DNA from: Ilumatobacteraceae bacterium | GTDB taxonomy: Bacteria; Actinomycetota; Acidimicrobiia; Acidimicrobiales; Ilumatobacteraceae | DNA: 53,970 nt | Assembly: GCA_021298195.1 (NCBI GenBank) | Contig: JAJTEQ010000031.1 | Span: 1-53,970, forward strand | Reading direction: 5' to 3' | Shown here: positions 35,603 through 43,866 of the stretch, one piece after another | How positions within the stretch are numbered: the stretch's first letter is position 1 | Layout: each line of letters opens with the position of its first letter | Notes under the pieces: generated by a model | Database searches by the model: none | What the model was told of the DNA's origin: nothing | Seen by the model: only the letters and a program-made list of their open reading frames with translations | Translations under genes and position numbers: made by a program

Positions 35603-36604
35603 TCAGCCGGCGCTCGGAGACAATGCCTTCACGGATTCCCAGTAGTTCAGTTCGGGATCCAGGCCCAAGATGGCCAACGAGCTGGTGGTGACACCGTTGG
35701 CAAAGTACTCGTCGATCTTGGCGCGACAATGCGCGGGCGAGCCGTGGATCAAGATGTCGTCCACCACCTCGTCGGGAATCGCGGCCAACGCGGCCTTGCG
35801 GTCACCGGCCTTCCACAGGTCCCACATCTCCTGCAGAAGTTCGCCGCGACCGAGCCAACGATGGAAGTCCGCGTACACCGGCACGTTCAGATACGCCGCA
35901 ATGGCGAAGCGGCCGGCGGCCCGAACCACGTCGGTGTTCTCCGACGGACACACGAAGATGCGCGCCACGATCTCGCGCTGCTCTCCGCCGGCGGCGCCGT
36001 GAACGACCGCGGCCACCTTGGACACGTCGGTGGGTGACAACCAGTTGATGATGGCGCCGTCGCTCTCGCGACCCGCGAGCCTCAACATGCCCTCGCGCAA
36101 GGCCGCCACCAGGATCTTGGGTTTCTGTTCCGGGCGCACGCCCAACTTGAACCCGTTCACCTCGAAGGTGTCGTACTTCTTGGCCACCTTCTCCCCCGAC
36201 AACGCGTCGTTCAGGAAGCGCACCACGTCGCGCACCTTCTTGTACGGCTCCACGAAGGGGATGCCGTTCCAGCGCTCGACGATGACGTTGCTGCTGGATC
36301 CGATGCCGATGGCGAAGCGTCCCGGGGCCGCATCGGCCAGGCTCGCCACGCTCTGGGCGAAGCAGGCGGGTGAACGGGTGTACGCCGGAATGATCGCGGT
36401 GCCCAGACGCAGGCGTGGCTCCCATGCCGCGGCCATCGCCAACGGAGTGAAACCGTCGGCCCCGTCGGATTCGGCCGACCAGATGTCGGAGTAACCCATG
36501 TCGGCCAACTCCATCAAACGTTCGCGATGCGTGTGCAGGTGACCGGGTAAGGGCACCGTCATGCCGTCACGACGAGGAAGACCGGAACCGGAAGATTGCG
36601 TCAT
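35603..36604 (-). CDS. LLM class (luciferase-like) F420-dependent oxidoreductase
   Basis: This 333-aa protein has the bacterial-luciferase-like barrel: a helix with RERLMELADMGYSDIWSAES, strand LRLGTAIIPAYTRSPACFAQ, GRFAIGIGSSSNVIVERWNG, and the C-terminal IPDEVVDDILIHGSPAHCRAKI-type segment. In actinobacteria this subgroup mostly uses coenzyme F420, as in mycobacterial LLM enzymes, and the SSSNVIVE loop fits. The substrate is unknown. The next gene upstream on the same strand is a double-hotdog thioesterase 47 bp away, so an acyl-CoA or lipid pathway is possible. A TAAGAA box lies 7 nt before the ATG. Confidence 0.9.
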   Translation of the reverse strand: MTQSSGSGLPRRDGMTVPLPGHLHTHRERLMELADMGYSDIWSAESDGADGFTPLAMAAAWEPRLRLGTAIIPAYTRSPACFAQSVASLADAAPGRFAIGIGSSSNVIVERWNGIPFVEPYKKVRDVVRFLNDALSGEKVAKKYDTFEVNGFKLGVRPEQKPKILVAALREGMLRLAGRESDGAIINWLSPTDVSKVAAVVHGAAGGEQREIVARIFVCPSENTDVVRAAGRFAIAAYLNVPVYADFHRWLGRGELLQEMWDLWKAGDRKAALAAIPDEVVDDILIHGSPAHCRAKIDEYFANGVTTSSLAILGLDPELNYWESVKALSPSAG

Positions 36605-36651
36605 GTCCGCATTCTTACTGTTCGGGCATCCCGCGCGGGTACGCGCCGGGA

Positions 36652-37503
36652 TTACTTGGATTCCGGGCGATGTTTACCGGCCGGGCCCGGACCGGGCATG
36701 TCGCGCCAGAAACGCACGATGCAACTCTGACTGGCCGTGGCCATCAAGGTGCCGTCTTCGGCGAACATGTGCACCAATCCGTGCCCGAAGCCGCGCTGGA
36801 CCATGTGGATGCGAATGTCGAGCAACACCCACTCGGTGGGTACGAGGCGACCGATACGCAACGTGTTGTCGAGGCTGTTGCCACCACCGCGAATGCCCAG
36901 AGCTTGGCCCACGCCCATCGGGACGAAGTCGCCCAGGATCGCCAACGTCGACGCGTCGACTCCCTCGATCACCTCGGGGATCCGGGTCCACATCAACACC
37001 TGCCCGTCGCTCGGCGTGCCGTCGAGCTCGGACAGTTCTTCGCGACCCTTCACGATGCGTTGGTCCATGCGACCGCTGATGGTTCCGGACCAGTCGAGCA
37101 CGTGCGGTCGTTCCTTGCAGTCCAGGGGCGACGGAACGTTCGGGGGCATCGATTCCCATTGCCCGGTCTCGTCGAGATCACGGTCTCCGAGAGCGGCGTT
37201 CACCGTGAGAATCTCGCGGTCACCCACGTGACACACCGCGCGGGCTTGGCTGATCTGGTGGCCCGACACCGCCAACGTGACGTCGATGTCCATCACCTCG
37301 CCGGGCTTGGCATAGGACAAATACTGCCCCGTGGCCCACACCGCGCGGCGACCCGACGTGCGCTCCATCGCCGAGATGGCCGCCCCCAACCCGCAACCGC
37401 CGAAGAGGAAGCCGCCACCTGTCGAGATGCCCGGCACCACGGGCAACACCCATCGATACGGATTGTGCGTGGGTTCGAGACCGAGGAACTGGAGGCTGTC
37501 CAT
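36652..37503 (-). CDS. Acyl-CoA thioesterase-like double-hotdog protein
   Basis: This 283-aa protein shows two hotdog halves. The first has GGFLFGGCGLGAAISAMERT, then VWATGQYLSYAKPGEVMDID, the usual long helix and strand pair. The second has GGGNSLDNTLRIGRLVPTEW, then DIRIHMVQRGFGHGLVHMFA and DGTLMATASQSCIVR, which matches the C-terminal half of TesB-like thioesterases with the Asp of the active site in SLDNT. It probably hydrolyses acyl-CoA in the cytoplasm; chain length cannot be read from sequence. The ATG at 37503 follows a TAGAGT box by 8 nt. It is divergent from the amidase gene, and their two boxes lie within a 50-bp gap. Confidence 0.83.
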   Translation of the reverse strand: MDSLQFLGLEPTHNPYRWVLPVVPGISTGGGFLFGGCGLGAAISAMERTSGRRAVWATGQYLSYAKPGEVMDIDVTLAVSGHQISQARAVCHVGDREILTVNAALGDRDLDETGQWESMPPNVPSPLDCKERPHVLDWSGTISGRMDQRIVKGREELSELDGTPSDGQVLMWTRIPEVIEGVDASTLAILGDFVPMGVGQALGIRGGGNSLDNTLRIGRLVPTEWVLLDIRIHMVQRGFGHGLVHMFAEDGTLMATASQSCIVRFWRDMPGPGPAGKHRPESK

Positions 37504-37511
37504 CCTTCATG

Positions 37512-37517
37512 ACTCTA
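37512..37517 (-). promoter_or_regulatory. -10 box for the thioesterase gene
   Basis: TAGAGT on the minus strand ends 8 nt before the ATG at 37503. Confidence 0.45.
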
Positions 37518-37539
37518 GATGGGGACTCCGGATCGGCAC

Positions 37540-37545
37540 TAGCGT
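37540..37545 (+). promoter_or_regulatory. -10 box for the amidase operon
   Basis: TAGCGT ends 8 nt before the ATG at 37554 and rules against an earlier in-frame ATG at 37509. Confidence 0.55.
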
Positions 37546-37553
37546 CGCCGTTC

Positions 37554-38981
37554 ATGGCAGTGACCCTCGGCGCCCCGACCTCTTCTGACACGTGGAAGGG
37601 AGATGCCTGTTCGTTGGTGGATGCTTTCCGTCGCGGGGAACGATCGCCCATGGAGGAACTCGATGCATCGCTCTCGGCCATCGCCGCCAGCGAACTCAAC
37701 GCCTTCTCCTTCCTCGACCCCGAACGCGCGCGCGCCGACGCCGAACGCGCCGACGTGAACCTGCCTTTCGGAGGTCTGCCCATCGGCGTGAAGGAACTCG
37801 ATCAGGTCACGGGCTGGCCCGACACCGAGGCGTGCGCGGTCTTCGCCGATCGCACGGCGACCCACACCTCGGTGATGGTCCAACGTCTGCAGGCGGGTGG
37901 TGCCGTGCTCGCCGGTCTGACGACCGCGAGTGAGTTCGGTGGCGTGAACGTGACGCGCACCGTCCTGAACGGCGCCACGCACAACCCCTGGCGACAGGGG
38001 CGCACACCGGGCGGTTCGTCGGGCGGTAGCGCCGCGGCGGTCGCCGGTGGATTGGTCACGCTGGCCACGGCCGGCGACGGCGGTGGATCCATCCGGATCC
38101 CCGCGGGCTTCACCGGTCTCGTCGGCTTGAAGGCCACGTTCGGTCGTATCCCGCGTGCACCTCACGCCCAACTCGGCAATCTCACGGTGAACGCCGGTTG
38201 CGTGTCGCGCAGCGTGCGCGACACCGCGCGCTGGTTCGACGTGTGCGCCGGACGTGATGGCCGTGACCCGCTCAGCCTCGCCGACACCGATCCGTGGGAG
38301 CCCCGACTCGGTTCGTTCCTCGAGACGTTGCGCGGAAAGCGCGTCGCCGTCGCTTCCGATTGGGGCGGTGCGGTCGTCTCGCCCGCGATGTGGGACGTCC
38401 TCTCCTCGCGCATCGACGGACTGATCGCCGACTTCGGATGGAAGCGCGTCGACATCGACACCTCGTTGCCGAGCATGGGAGCGGCCTGGAGCATCAGCGG
38501 CATGATCGAGATCCACGCCGCGTTGGCCGAGCATTGGCCCGCGTGCGCCGACATCCTCACCCCCGAGATGCGATTCGGTCTGGAATCGACCATCGGTCGC
38601 TACGGCGCCGAGGCTCGGGCCCGCATCGAATCGCGACGCAGTGCACTGAACGAGCGCATGGCCGCGATCCTGGATTCGAGCAGCGGCGTGGACTTCGTGC
38701 TGACCGCCAGCAATCCCGACGTGGCCTTCGACGCTGAGGGTCCGTTGCCGTCGGAGTTCGGTGGTGTGCATGGTGGCGCCGGCAACAACGGGCGACTCAC
38801 GTTTCCCGCCAACCTCTACGGCAACCCGGCCATCTCGATTCCGGCGGGAGACGTGGACGGACTCCCGGTCGGCTTGCAGGTGGTGTCACGACACTTCACC
38901 GAGCAACTCCTCCTCGACATCGCACTGCACGTCGAACGCAGCACTCCGTGGCCGTTGGTGGCCCCGGGTAGCCCCCGGTGA
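37554..38981 (+). CDS. Amidase signature family hydrolase
   Basis: This 475-aa amidase keeps the Ser-cisSer-Lys triad region: Lys80 in GLPIGVKELD, the serines of TPGGSSGGSAAAVAGG (155-156) and the likely nucleophile Ser179 in GDGGGSIRIPAGF. These enzymes hydrolyse amides ranging from small nitrile-derived amides to peptides or acylated amines. It lacks the neighbours (gatB, gatC) that would make it GatA. The ATG at 37554 follows a TAGCGT box; family similarity also begins after it. Its stop overlaps the GTG of an MFS transporter by 4 nt, and a CaiB-type CoA-transferase follows, so the three genes form an operon. Confidence 0.92.
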   Translation: MAVTLGAPTSSDTWKGDACSLVDAFRRGERSPMEELDASLSAIAASELNAFSFLDPERARADAERADVNLPFGGLPIGVKELDQVTGWPDTEACAVFADRTATHTSVMVQRLQAGGAVLAGLTTASEFGGVNVTRTVLNGATHNPWRQGRTPGGSSGGSAAAVAGGLVTLATAGDGGGSIRIPAGFTGLVGLKATFGRIPRAPHAQLGNLTVNAGCVSRSVRDTARWFDVCAGRDGRDPLSLADTDPWEPRLGSFLETLRGKRVAVASDWGGAVVSPAMWDVLSSRIDGLIADFGWKRVDIDTSLPSMGAAWSISGMIEIHAALAEHWPACADILTPEMRFGLESTIGRYGAEARARIESRRSALNERMAAILDSSSGVDFVLTASNPDVAFDAEGPLPSEFGGVHGGAGNNGRLTFPANLYGNPAISIPAGDVDGLPVGLQVVSRHFTEQLLLDIALHVERSTPWPLVAPGSPR

Positions 38982-40369
38982 CCGACGCTCACGTCACCGA
39001 CTCGGTGCACCGCCGAACCTTGGCGGTCGGTTTGGTGTTGTCCACCTCGCTGGTCGCTTTCGAGGTGACTTCGGTACTCACCGCGCTCCCCACCATCTCC
39101 GACGAACTCGACGGCGACTCGCTGTACGGAGCGACCCTGGCCGCCTACATGTTGGCCAACCTCGTCGGTCTCGTCGCGTCCGGCGAGCAAGCCGACCGCC
39201 ACGGCCCACGTCGTCCCTTCATCGTGTGCATCACGGTGTTCGTGATCGGTCTCGTCGTCGCCGGAATCGCCAACGACATGGTGATCGTGTTGTTGGGTCG
39301 CATCGTTCAGGGTGCCGGAGCGGGTGGTTTGGCTCCGATCACGTTCGCCCTCATCGGACGGGTCTGGCCCGCCGACGGTCGCGCCACCATCCTCGCGTGG
39401 GTGTCGGCCGGCTGGGTTCTGCCCAGCCTCGTCGCCCCGGGTCTCGCCGGTTGGATCACCAACGAAATCGACTGGCGTTGGGTGTTCATCGGTATCGCAC
39501 CATTGGCGATCATCACCGCTCTCGTCGTCGTGTCCGCCATGGGCTCGCTACCGATCGATCCCCATCTCTCGTCGGCGCGCGACCGATCCAGCCGAGTTCC
39601 ACTCGCGCTCGGTCTGGCCCTCGGCGTCGGACTGGTCATCGGCGGCGTTCAATCACCCGACGCCGCCGTCGCCGTGGTGTCCACCGCGGTCGGCGTCACC
39701 GTCGCGATGACGTCGTTTCGCCGACTGATGCCACCGGGAACCCTTCGCGCCCGGCCGGGATTGCCCGCGATCCTCGCCTGTCGATCGTTGGCCACCGCCG
39801 CCTTTCTGGGTGCCGACTCCTTCATTCCGTTGGCCGCCGATCGGATTCACGGCGCATCGGCCACGGTGCAGGGTTTCGTGATCATCGGTGCGGCCCTGGC
39901 GTGGAGCGTGGGATCGGCGCTCAGCAGTCGTCGTGACTCCCCCGAACGCGATCTGGCCCGCACGTCACGCGGGGGATTCCTCTTGCTCATCATCGGATTG
40001 GCCGGCGTCCTGCCCGTGCTGTCGGCGGACTGGTCGTTGCTGACCACCTTTTTCACCTGGTGCATCGCCGGCCTCGGCATGGGACTGCTCTTCGTGCCGA
40101 CGTCGGCCGCCGCCCTCGAGTACGCCGACAGCGGAACCGAGGGGACCATCGGGAGCCAGATCAATCTGGCCGACAACGTGGGCTTCGCGCTGATGGGTGG
40201 CCTCGGTGGTGCCACGGTGGCCGCGTCGGATCGCACCCAATGGCCCCTCTCCCACGCACTCGCGTCGAACCTGATCATGGCGATCCTGTTCGGTTTTCTC
40301 GGACTCTTGCTCGCTCGACGCATTTCGCGACGGGGTTCGTCGGGCAACATGGCGCATGCCGACAACTGA
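38978..40369 (+). CDS. MFS transporter, DHA2-like
   Basis: This 463-aa membrane protein has about 12-14 hydrophobic helices. The loop between helices 2 and 3 reads GEQADRHGPRRPFI, the G-x3-D-R-x-G-R-R motif of the major facilitator superfamily, and LGRIVQGAGAGGLAPITFAL is the family C-type motif region of drug/proton antiporters. It probably exports a small molecule using the proton gradient. The GTG start overlaps the amidase stop (GTGA), so translation should be coupled; the 3' end overlaps the CoA-transferase gene by 14 bp. The amidase neighbour might act on the transported compound, but that is inference. Confidence 0.9.
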   Translation: MTDAHVTDSVHRRTLAVGLVLSTSLVAFEVTSVLTALPTISDELDGDSLYGATLAAYMLANLVGLVASGEQADRHGPRRPFIVCITVFVIGLVVAGIANDMVIVLLGRIVQGAGAGGLAPITFALIGRVWPADGRATILAWVSAGWVLPSLVAPGLAGWITNEIDWRWVFIGIAPLAIITALVVVSAMGSLPIDPHLSSARDRSSRVPLALGLALGVGLVIGGVQSPDAAVAVVSTAVGVTVAMTSFRRLMPPGTLRARPGLPAILACRSLATAAFLGADSFIPLAADRIHGASATVQGFVIIGAALAWSVGSALSSRRDSPERDLARTSRGGFLLLIIGLAGVLPVLSADWSLLTTFFTWCIAGLGMGLLFVPTSAAALEYADSGTEGTIGSQINLADNVGFALMGGLGGATVAASDRTQWPLSHALASNLIMAILFGFLGLLLARRISRRGSSGNMAHADN

Positions 40370-41561
40370 CGACACCTCCGTTCCGCCCGGTCCCTTGACC
40401 GGTATCAAGGTTCTCGATCTCTCCGTGATGATCTCCGGTCCACTCGCCGGGATGATGCTGGCCGATCAGGGTGCCGACGTCATCAAGGTGGAATCGCCGG
40501 GTCTCGGCGACTTCATGCGCTATCTGGGTTCGTCGAAGGGCGGGATGACCGGCATCTTCCTGAACAACAACCGGGGCAAGCGATCGATCGTGATCGATCT
40601 CAAGAAGCCCGAGGGCATCGATCTGTTGAAGAAGCTCGCGGCCACCGCCGACGTCGTCATCCAGAATTTCCGACCCGGCGCGGTCGAACGACTGGGAATC
40701 GGTTACGAGGATCTGCGCGCCGTCAATCCACGACTGGTCTATTGCAGCATCAGTGGCTATGGCCCCGACGGCCCGTCGAGCGGACACCGGGTGTACGACA
40801 ACGTCATCCAAGCGGCGTCCGGCCTGGCCGGAGTGCAGACGGATCCCCGAACCGGAGAACCGTCGCTGTTCCGCACGCTCATCTGCGACAAGGTCACCTC
40901 GCTCACGGCCGCGCAAGCGATCACCGCCGCGTTGTTCGCGCGAGCCGCCGGCAACGCCGAGGGGCAACACGTCGTGCTGGCCATGCTCGACGCCGCGGTC
41001 GCCTTCATGTGGCCCGATTCGGGCATGGACGCCGTGCTGTTGGACGACGACGCGAACCGCACGCCGACCATCGGCGAGAACTACGGCATCACGCGTTTGA
41101 GGGACGGTTTCGCCGCGGTCTCGGTGGTGAGCGACGACGAGTTCCGCGGATTGTGCGCGACGTACGGTCGACCCGAACTGGCCGATGATCCTCGATTCTC
41201 GACCATGATGGCGCGTGGCCAGAACGCGTCGCAGTTGGTTCCGCTCATGTCGGAACTGAACGCGCAGATGGAGGCCGCCGATTTCGTGAAGCGTGCTCAG
41301 GCCAACGACGTCCCCGCCGCATCGGTCGTGCGCATTCCGGATCTGCCCTCCCAGCCCCAGATCGAGAACAACAAGGTCTTCGTCGAGCGCGAACACCCCA
41401 CGGCGGGTCGCGTGCGCGAGCCACGACCCGCGGCCCGCTTCTCGTCCACGCCGGCCCGCGTGGGTGACTTCGCCCCCTCGGCCGGCCAGCACAGCGACGA
41501 CGTGGTGGCCGAGATCGGCCTCGATCCCGTGGCTCTGCGCGCGGCCGGGGTCATCCACTGA
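40356..41561 (+). CDS. CaiB/BaiF family CoA-transferase
   Basis: This 401-aa class III CoA-transferase starts with PLTGIKVLDLSVMISGPLAG and has LADQGADVIKVESPG, NNNRGKRSIVIDLKKPEG and CSISGYGPDGP, all standard family motifs. The catalytic aspartate is probably Asp178 in LICDKVTSLTA. These enzymes move CoA between carboxylic acids such as carnitine, formate/oxalate or bile-acid derivatives; the acids used here are unknown. The ATG lies 14 bp inside the end of the MFS gene. Enoyl-CoA hydratase, thioesterase and mutase genes elsewhere in the window point to active acyl-CoA metabolism. Confidence 0.93.
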   Translation: MPTTDDTSVPPGPLTGIKVLDLSVMISGPLAGMMLADQGADVIKVESPGLGDFMRYLGSSKGGMTGIFLNNNRGKRSIVIDLKKPEGIDLLKKLAATADVVIQNFRPGAVERLGIGYEDLRAVNPRLVYCSISGYGPDGPSSGHRVYDNVIQAASGLAGVQTDPRTGEPSLFRTLICDKVTSLTAAQAITAALFARAAGNAEGQHVVLAMLDAAVAFMWPDSGMDAVLLDDDANRTPTIGENYGITRLRDGFAAVSVVSDDEFRGLCATYGRPELADDPRFSTMMARGQNASQLVPLMSELNAQMEAADFVKRAQANDVPAASVVRIPDLPSQPQIENNKVFVEREHPTAGRVREPRPAARFSSTPARVGDFAPSAGQHSDDVVAEIGLDPVALRAAGVIH

Positions 41562-41564
41562 CCC

Positions 41565-41591
41565 GTCCCGCGTGGTCCACGACGCCGGGAC
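41565..41591 (+). terminator. Probable terminator after the CoA-transferase gene
   Basis: GTCCCG (41565-41570) pairs with CGGGAC (41586-41591), and inside them CGTGG (41571-41575) pairs with CCACG (41577-41581); a four-base bulge interrupts the right arm. It directly follows the stop codon and separates this operon from the pilin genes. There is no U-tract. Confidence 0.4.
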
Positions 41592-41642
41592 GACGCATGT
41601 CGCCGGTGTCTTGACGAAAGCCTGACGAAACGCCCACGGCCG

Positions 41643-42185
41643 ATGGCCGATACCCGTCCGAGCGCGAGACGGGACCGGTTGATGGCACGACATTCGAGGA
41701 AAGACGAAGGCGCCAGCCTGGTGGAGACGGTGATCGCCGTCTCGCTGATGGGACTCGTCGTGGCCGGCGTGTTGGGGGCCATGTGGTCGTCGGTGCGCTT
41801 GTCGCGCTTTTCCGACGACCAAGCCAAGGTCGAGGCCGTGCTGGGAAGTGCGGCGGATCGGTTGGCGAACTACGCCTACATCCCCTGCCCCACACTCACC
41901 GGCAACGGCGGATACCTGCCCATCGTGCAAGCCGCCGCCGGCACGGTGGACTGGCCCGTCTCCACCGTCACGTTGGTCTCGCTGCGCCACTGGTCGCCGA
42001 CGTCGCCGTCGCAAGGCACCTGGGTCACCACCAACGGACTCACGGCCGGCGAGTGCAACGAATCCGCGTCGCTCACCACCGCCCGCACCCTGCAATTGAT
42101 CACCATCTCGGTGACCTCGCCGTCCGGATACACCAAGACGCTCGAGGTGGTGAAGAACAATGTCTTTCCGCGCGTCATCTCGTGA
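41643..42185 (+). CDS. Type IV prepilin-like protein (minor pilin)
   Basis: This 180-aa protein has a prepilin N-terminus: a basic leader ending in Gly, then ASLVETVIAVSLMGLVVAG, with Glu at +5 of the mature protein and a hydrophobic helix. That is the class III signal cut and methylated by prepilin peptidase, giving a subunit that packs into a pilus-like fibre. The globular part has cysteines in IPCPTLTG and AGECNESAS that could form a disulfide, and long beta strands at the end. From ATG 41643 the leader is 23 residues; ATG 41682 would give a 10-residue leader, closer to those of the next two genes and possibly the true start. It overlaps the next gene by 26 bp. The product cannot be the major pilin by any evidence here, and its role is inferred from the cluster. 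Confidence 0.8.
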   Translation: MADTRPSARRDRLMARHSRKDEGASLVETVIAVSLMGLVVAGVLGAMWSSVRLSRFSDDQAKVEAVLGSAADRLANYAYIPCPTLTGNGGYLPIVQAAAGTVDWPVSTVTLVSLRHWSPTSPSQGTWVTTNGLTAGECNESASLTTARTLQLITISVTSPSGYTKTLEVVKNNVFPRVIS

Positions 42186-43866
42186 CGAGACCGATCGAGG
42201 GATGACCCTCGTCGAGTTGCTCATCACGGTCACCATCCTCGGCGTCATCATGTCGTCGTTGGCCGCGGCGGTCATCGTGATGCTGCGATCCGAGGCACCC
42301 ACCCGGGATCGCATCGCCGAATCCAAGGACGTCACGTTCCTGCAGGCCTGGATTCCCACCGACCTGGCATCGGCGGTCTCGCGCAACGTCGAACCGACGT
42401 ATCAACCCGCGGCGGCGACCATGCTCCCCGGCACGAACGTCATCACCATCACCAGACCGGATCTGTCCGGCTCTTCGGCGCCGTCGTACGTCACCATCAG
42501 TTATCGCTACGTGAACGACGGCGACGAATGGCAGTTGCGGCGTTACGAGATTCGCAACCCGAACGGGCCGAGCCCCGAGGTGACGCAAGTGGGCGTGGCC
42601 CACGAACTGGCCGCACCGCCACCCACGTGGACGGCGACCCAACCACCGGTGCACGCCGTTCTCGTCACGGCGCGAAATCAAGTGGTCTTGCGTCCCATCG
42701 GTGAGGACATCGACGTCACCTTCGCCAGTGGTGAGGTGTTCACCACCGGAGGAGCCGGACTGTCCTCCGAGGATCAACTGCCGACCAACTACACCGGTGG
42801 CATCGTGGACCCGGCGGCACCTCCGAGTCGGTGCGGTGGAACGGTCACCATCGTTCTCGACACCTCCAGTTCCATTCCGTCGCAGAACGGTCAGACCGCA
42901 CTGGTGAACGCGGCCCTCGGCTTCATCGACGCGTACACGGGAACCCCCACGTTCATGCGAATCGTGGGATTCGACATCTCCGCGTACTCGTACTACCCCA
43001 CCACCGCCGGTCAATACGTCAACATCCTCAACCCGTCATCGTCGCTCACGGCCATGCGCAACAAGGTCGACGCCCAGGACACCTCGTCGGGGCGTTGGGG
43101 TGGTGGCACCAATTGGGAGGACGGACTCTGGCAGGCGTTTCGCACGACATCGGGAACGCCCTTCGCGCAGCTTCCCGAGCTCGTGGTGTTCGTGTCCGAT
43201 GGTGAGCCCAATCGAAATCGAACCAACCTTCCGAGCGATGGCGACACTCGGTACAACTCCACGGATCTCTCGCGCGCCGTCACGGCGGCCAACTACGGGC
43301 GTGGAACCGGTGCCCGCGTGGTCGGGGTGCTCGTCGGCAACGATGCCAGCACCACCAACCAGGACCGGATGAGGAGCGTGGTCGGTCCGGTCACCTGGAA
43401 CGGCACCGGGCCAACCAACCTCGGCAACGCGTCGGCGGCCGACTTCTTCCTCCCCGCCAATTCGGCCTCGTTCGCCCAACTGGGCAACGTGCTGCGCGCC
43501 ATCAGTGCCGCCCAATGCGGTGGAACCGTGACGGTACAGAAGCGCATCGAGGTCGGGGGCTCGCTCGTCGAGGCCAGCGGCGTGTGGAGCTACACCACCG
43601 ATGTCGGGGTTCGCGAGCTCGATCTGGCGACCTCGTCGTCGATCACCTTCGACTACACCTTCCCGACCGGCACCACCACCCGCTCCGTGCGCATCGGCGA
43701 GACCCCGGTGGCGGGCTACACGTTCGTGCGGGCCGAGTGCACGTCGGCCGGCGCCCCACTGGGAGCGGACCGCATCACGTCGCCGACCGACGGCACCTCC
43801 GGAGTGATCATCACGCTCACGCCCGACGAGGCCGTGTCCTGCGTGATGATCTCGAGGCCGTCATGA
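42160..43866 (+). CDS. Prepilin fused to a von Willebrand A domain (putative pilus-tip adhesin)
   Basis: This 568-aa protein joins three parts. Residues 1-14 are a prepilin leader ending in Gly, and MTLVELLITVTILGVIMSSL follows with Glu at +5. Residues about 40-220 form a pilin-like beta region. Residues about 226-450 are a vWA domain with a complete MIDAS: DTSSS (234-238), Thr317 in GGGTNWEDG and Asp347 in VFVSDGEP. Residues about 453-568 are beta-rich (GVWSYTTDVG, RIGETPVAGYTFVRAECTSA, VIITLTPDEAVSCVM) and resemble the prealbumin-like repeats of actinobacterial surface proteins. The motif CGGTVT stands just before (225-230) and just after (453-458) the vWA domain. Minor pilins that carry a vWA adhesion domain are known in Streptococcus sanguinis (PilB). 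By analogy this protein would sit at a fibre tip and bind a ligand through its metal site. Confidence 0.85.
   Translation: MSFRASSRDETDRGMTLVELLITVTILGVIMSSLAAAVIVMLRSEAPTRDRIAESKDVTFLQAWIPTDLASAVSRNVEPTYQPAAATMLPGTNVITITRPDLSGSSAPSYVTISYRYVNDGDEWQLRRYEIRNPNGPSPEVTQVGVAHELAAPPPTWTATQPPVHAVLVTARNQVVLRPIGEDIDVTFASGEVFTTGGAGLSSEDQLPTNYTGGIVDPAAPPSRCGGTVTIVLDTSSSIPSQNGQTALVNAALGFIDAYTGTPTFMRIVGFDISAYSYYPTTAGQYVNILNPSSSLTAMRNKVDAQDTSSGRWGGGTNWEDGLWQAFRTTSGTPFAQLPELVVFVSDGEPNRNRTNLPSDGDTRYNSTDLSRAVTAANYGRGTGARVVGVLVGNDASTTNQDRMRSVVGPVTWNGTGPTNLGNASAADFFLPANSASFAQLGNVLRAISAAQCGGTVTVQKRIEVGGSLVEASGVWSYTTDVGVRELDLATSSSITFDYTFPTGTTTRSVRIGETPVAGYTFVRAECTSAGAPLGADRITSPTDGTSGVIITLTPDEAVSCVMISRPS

Noticed and set aside
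37509-37553. Amidase start at ATG 37509
   Set aside because: The added 15 residues lie upstream of the TAGCGT box and overlap the divergent promoter; family similarity begins after the ATG at 37554.
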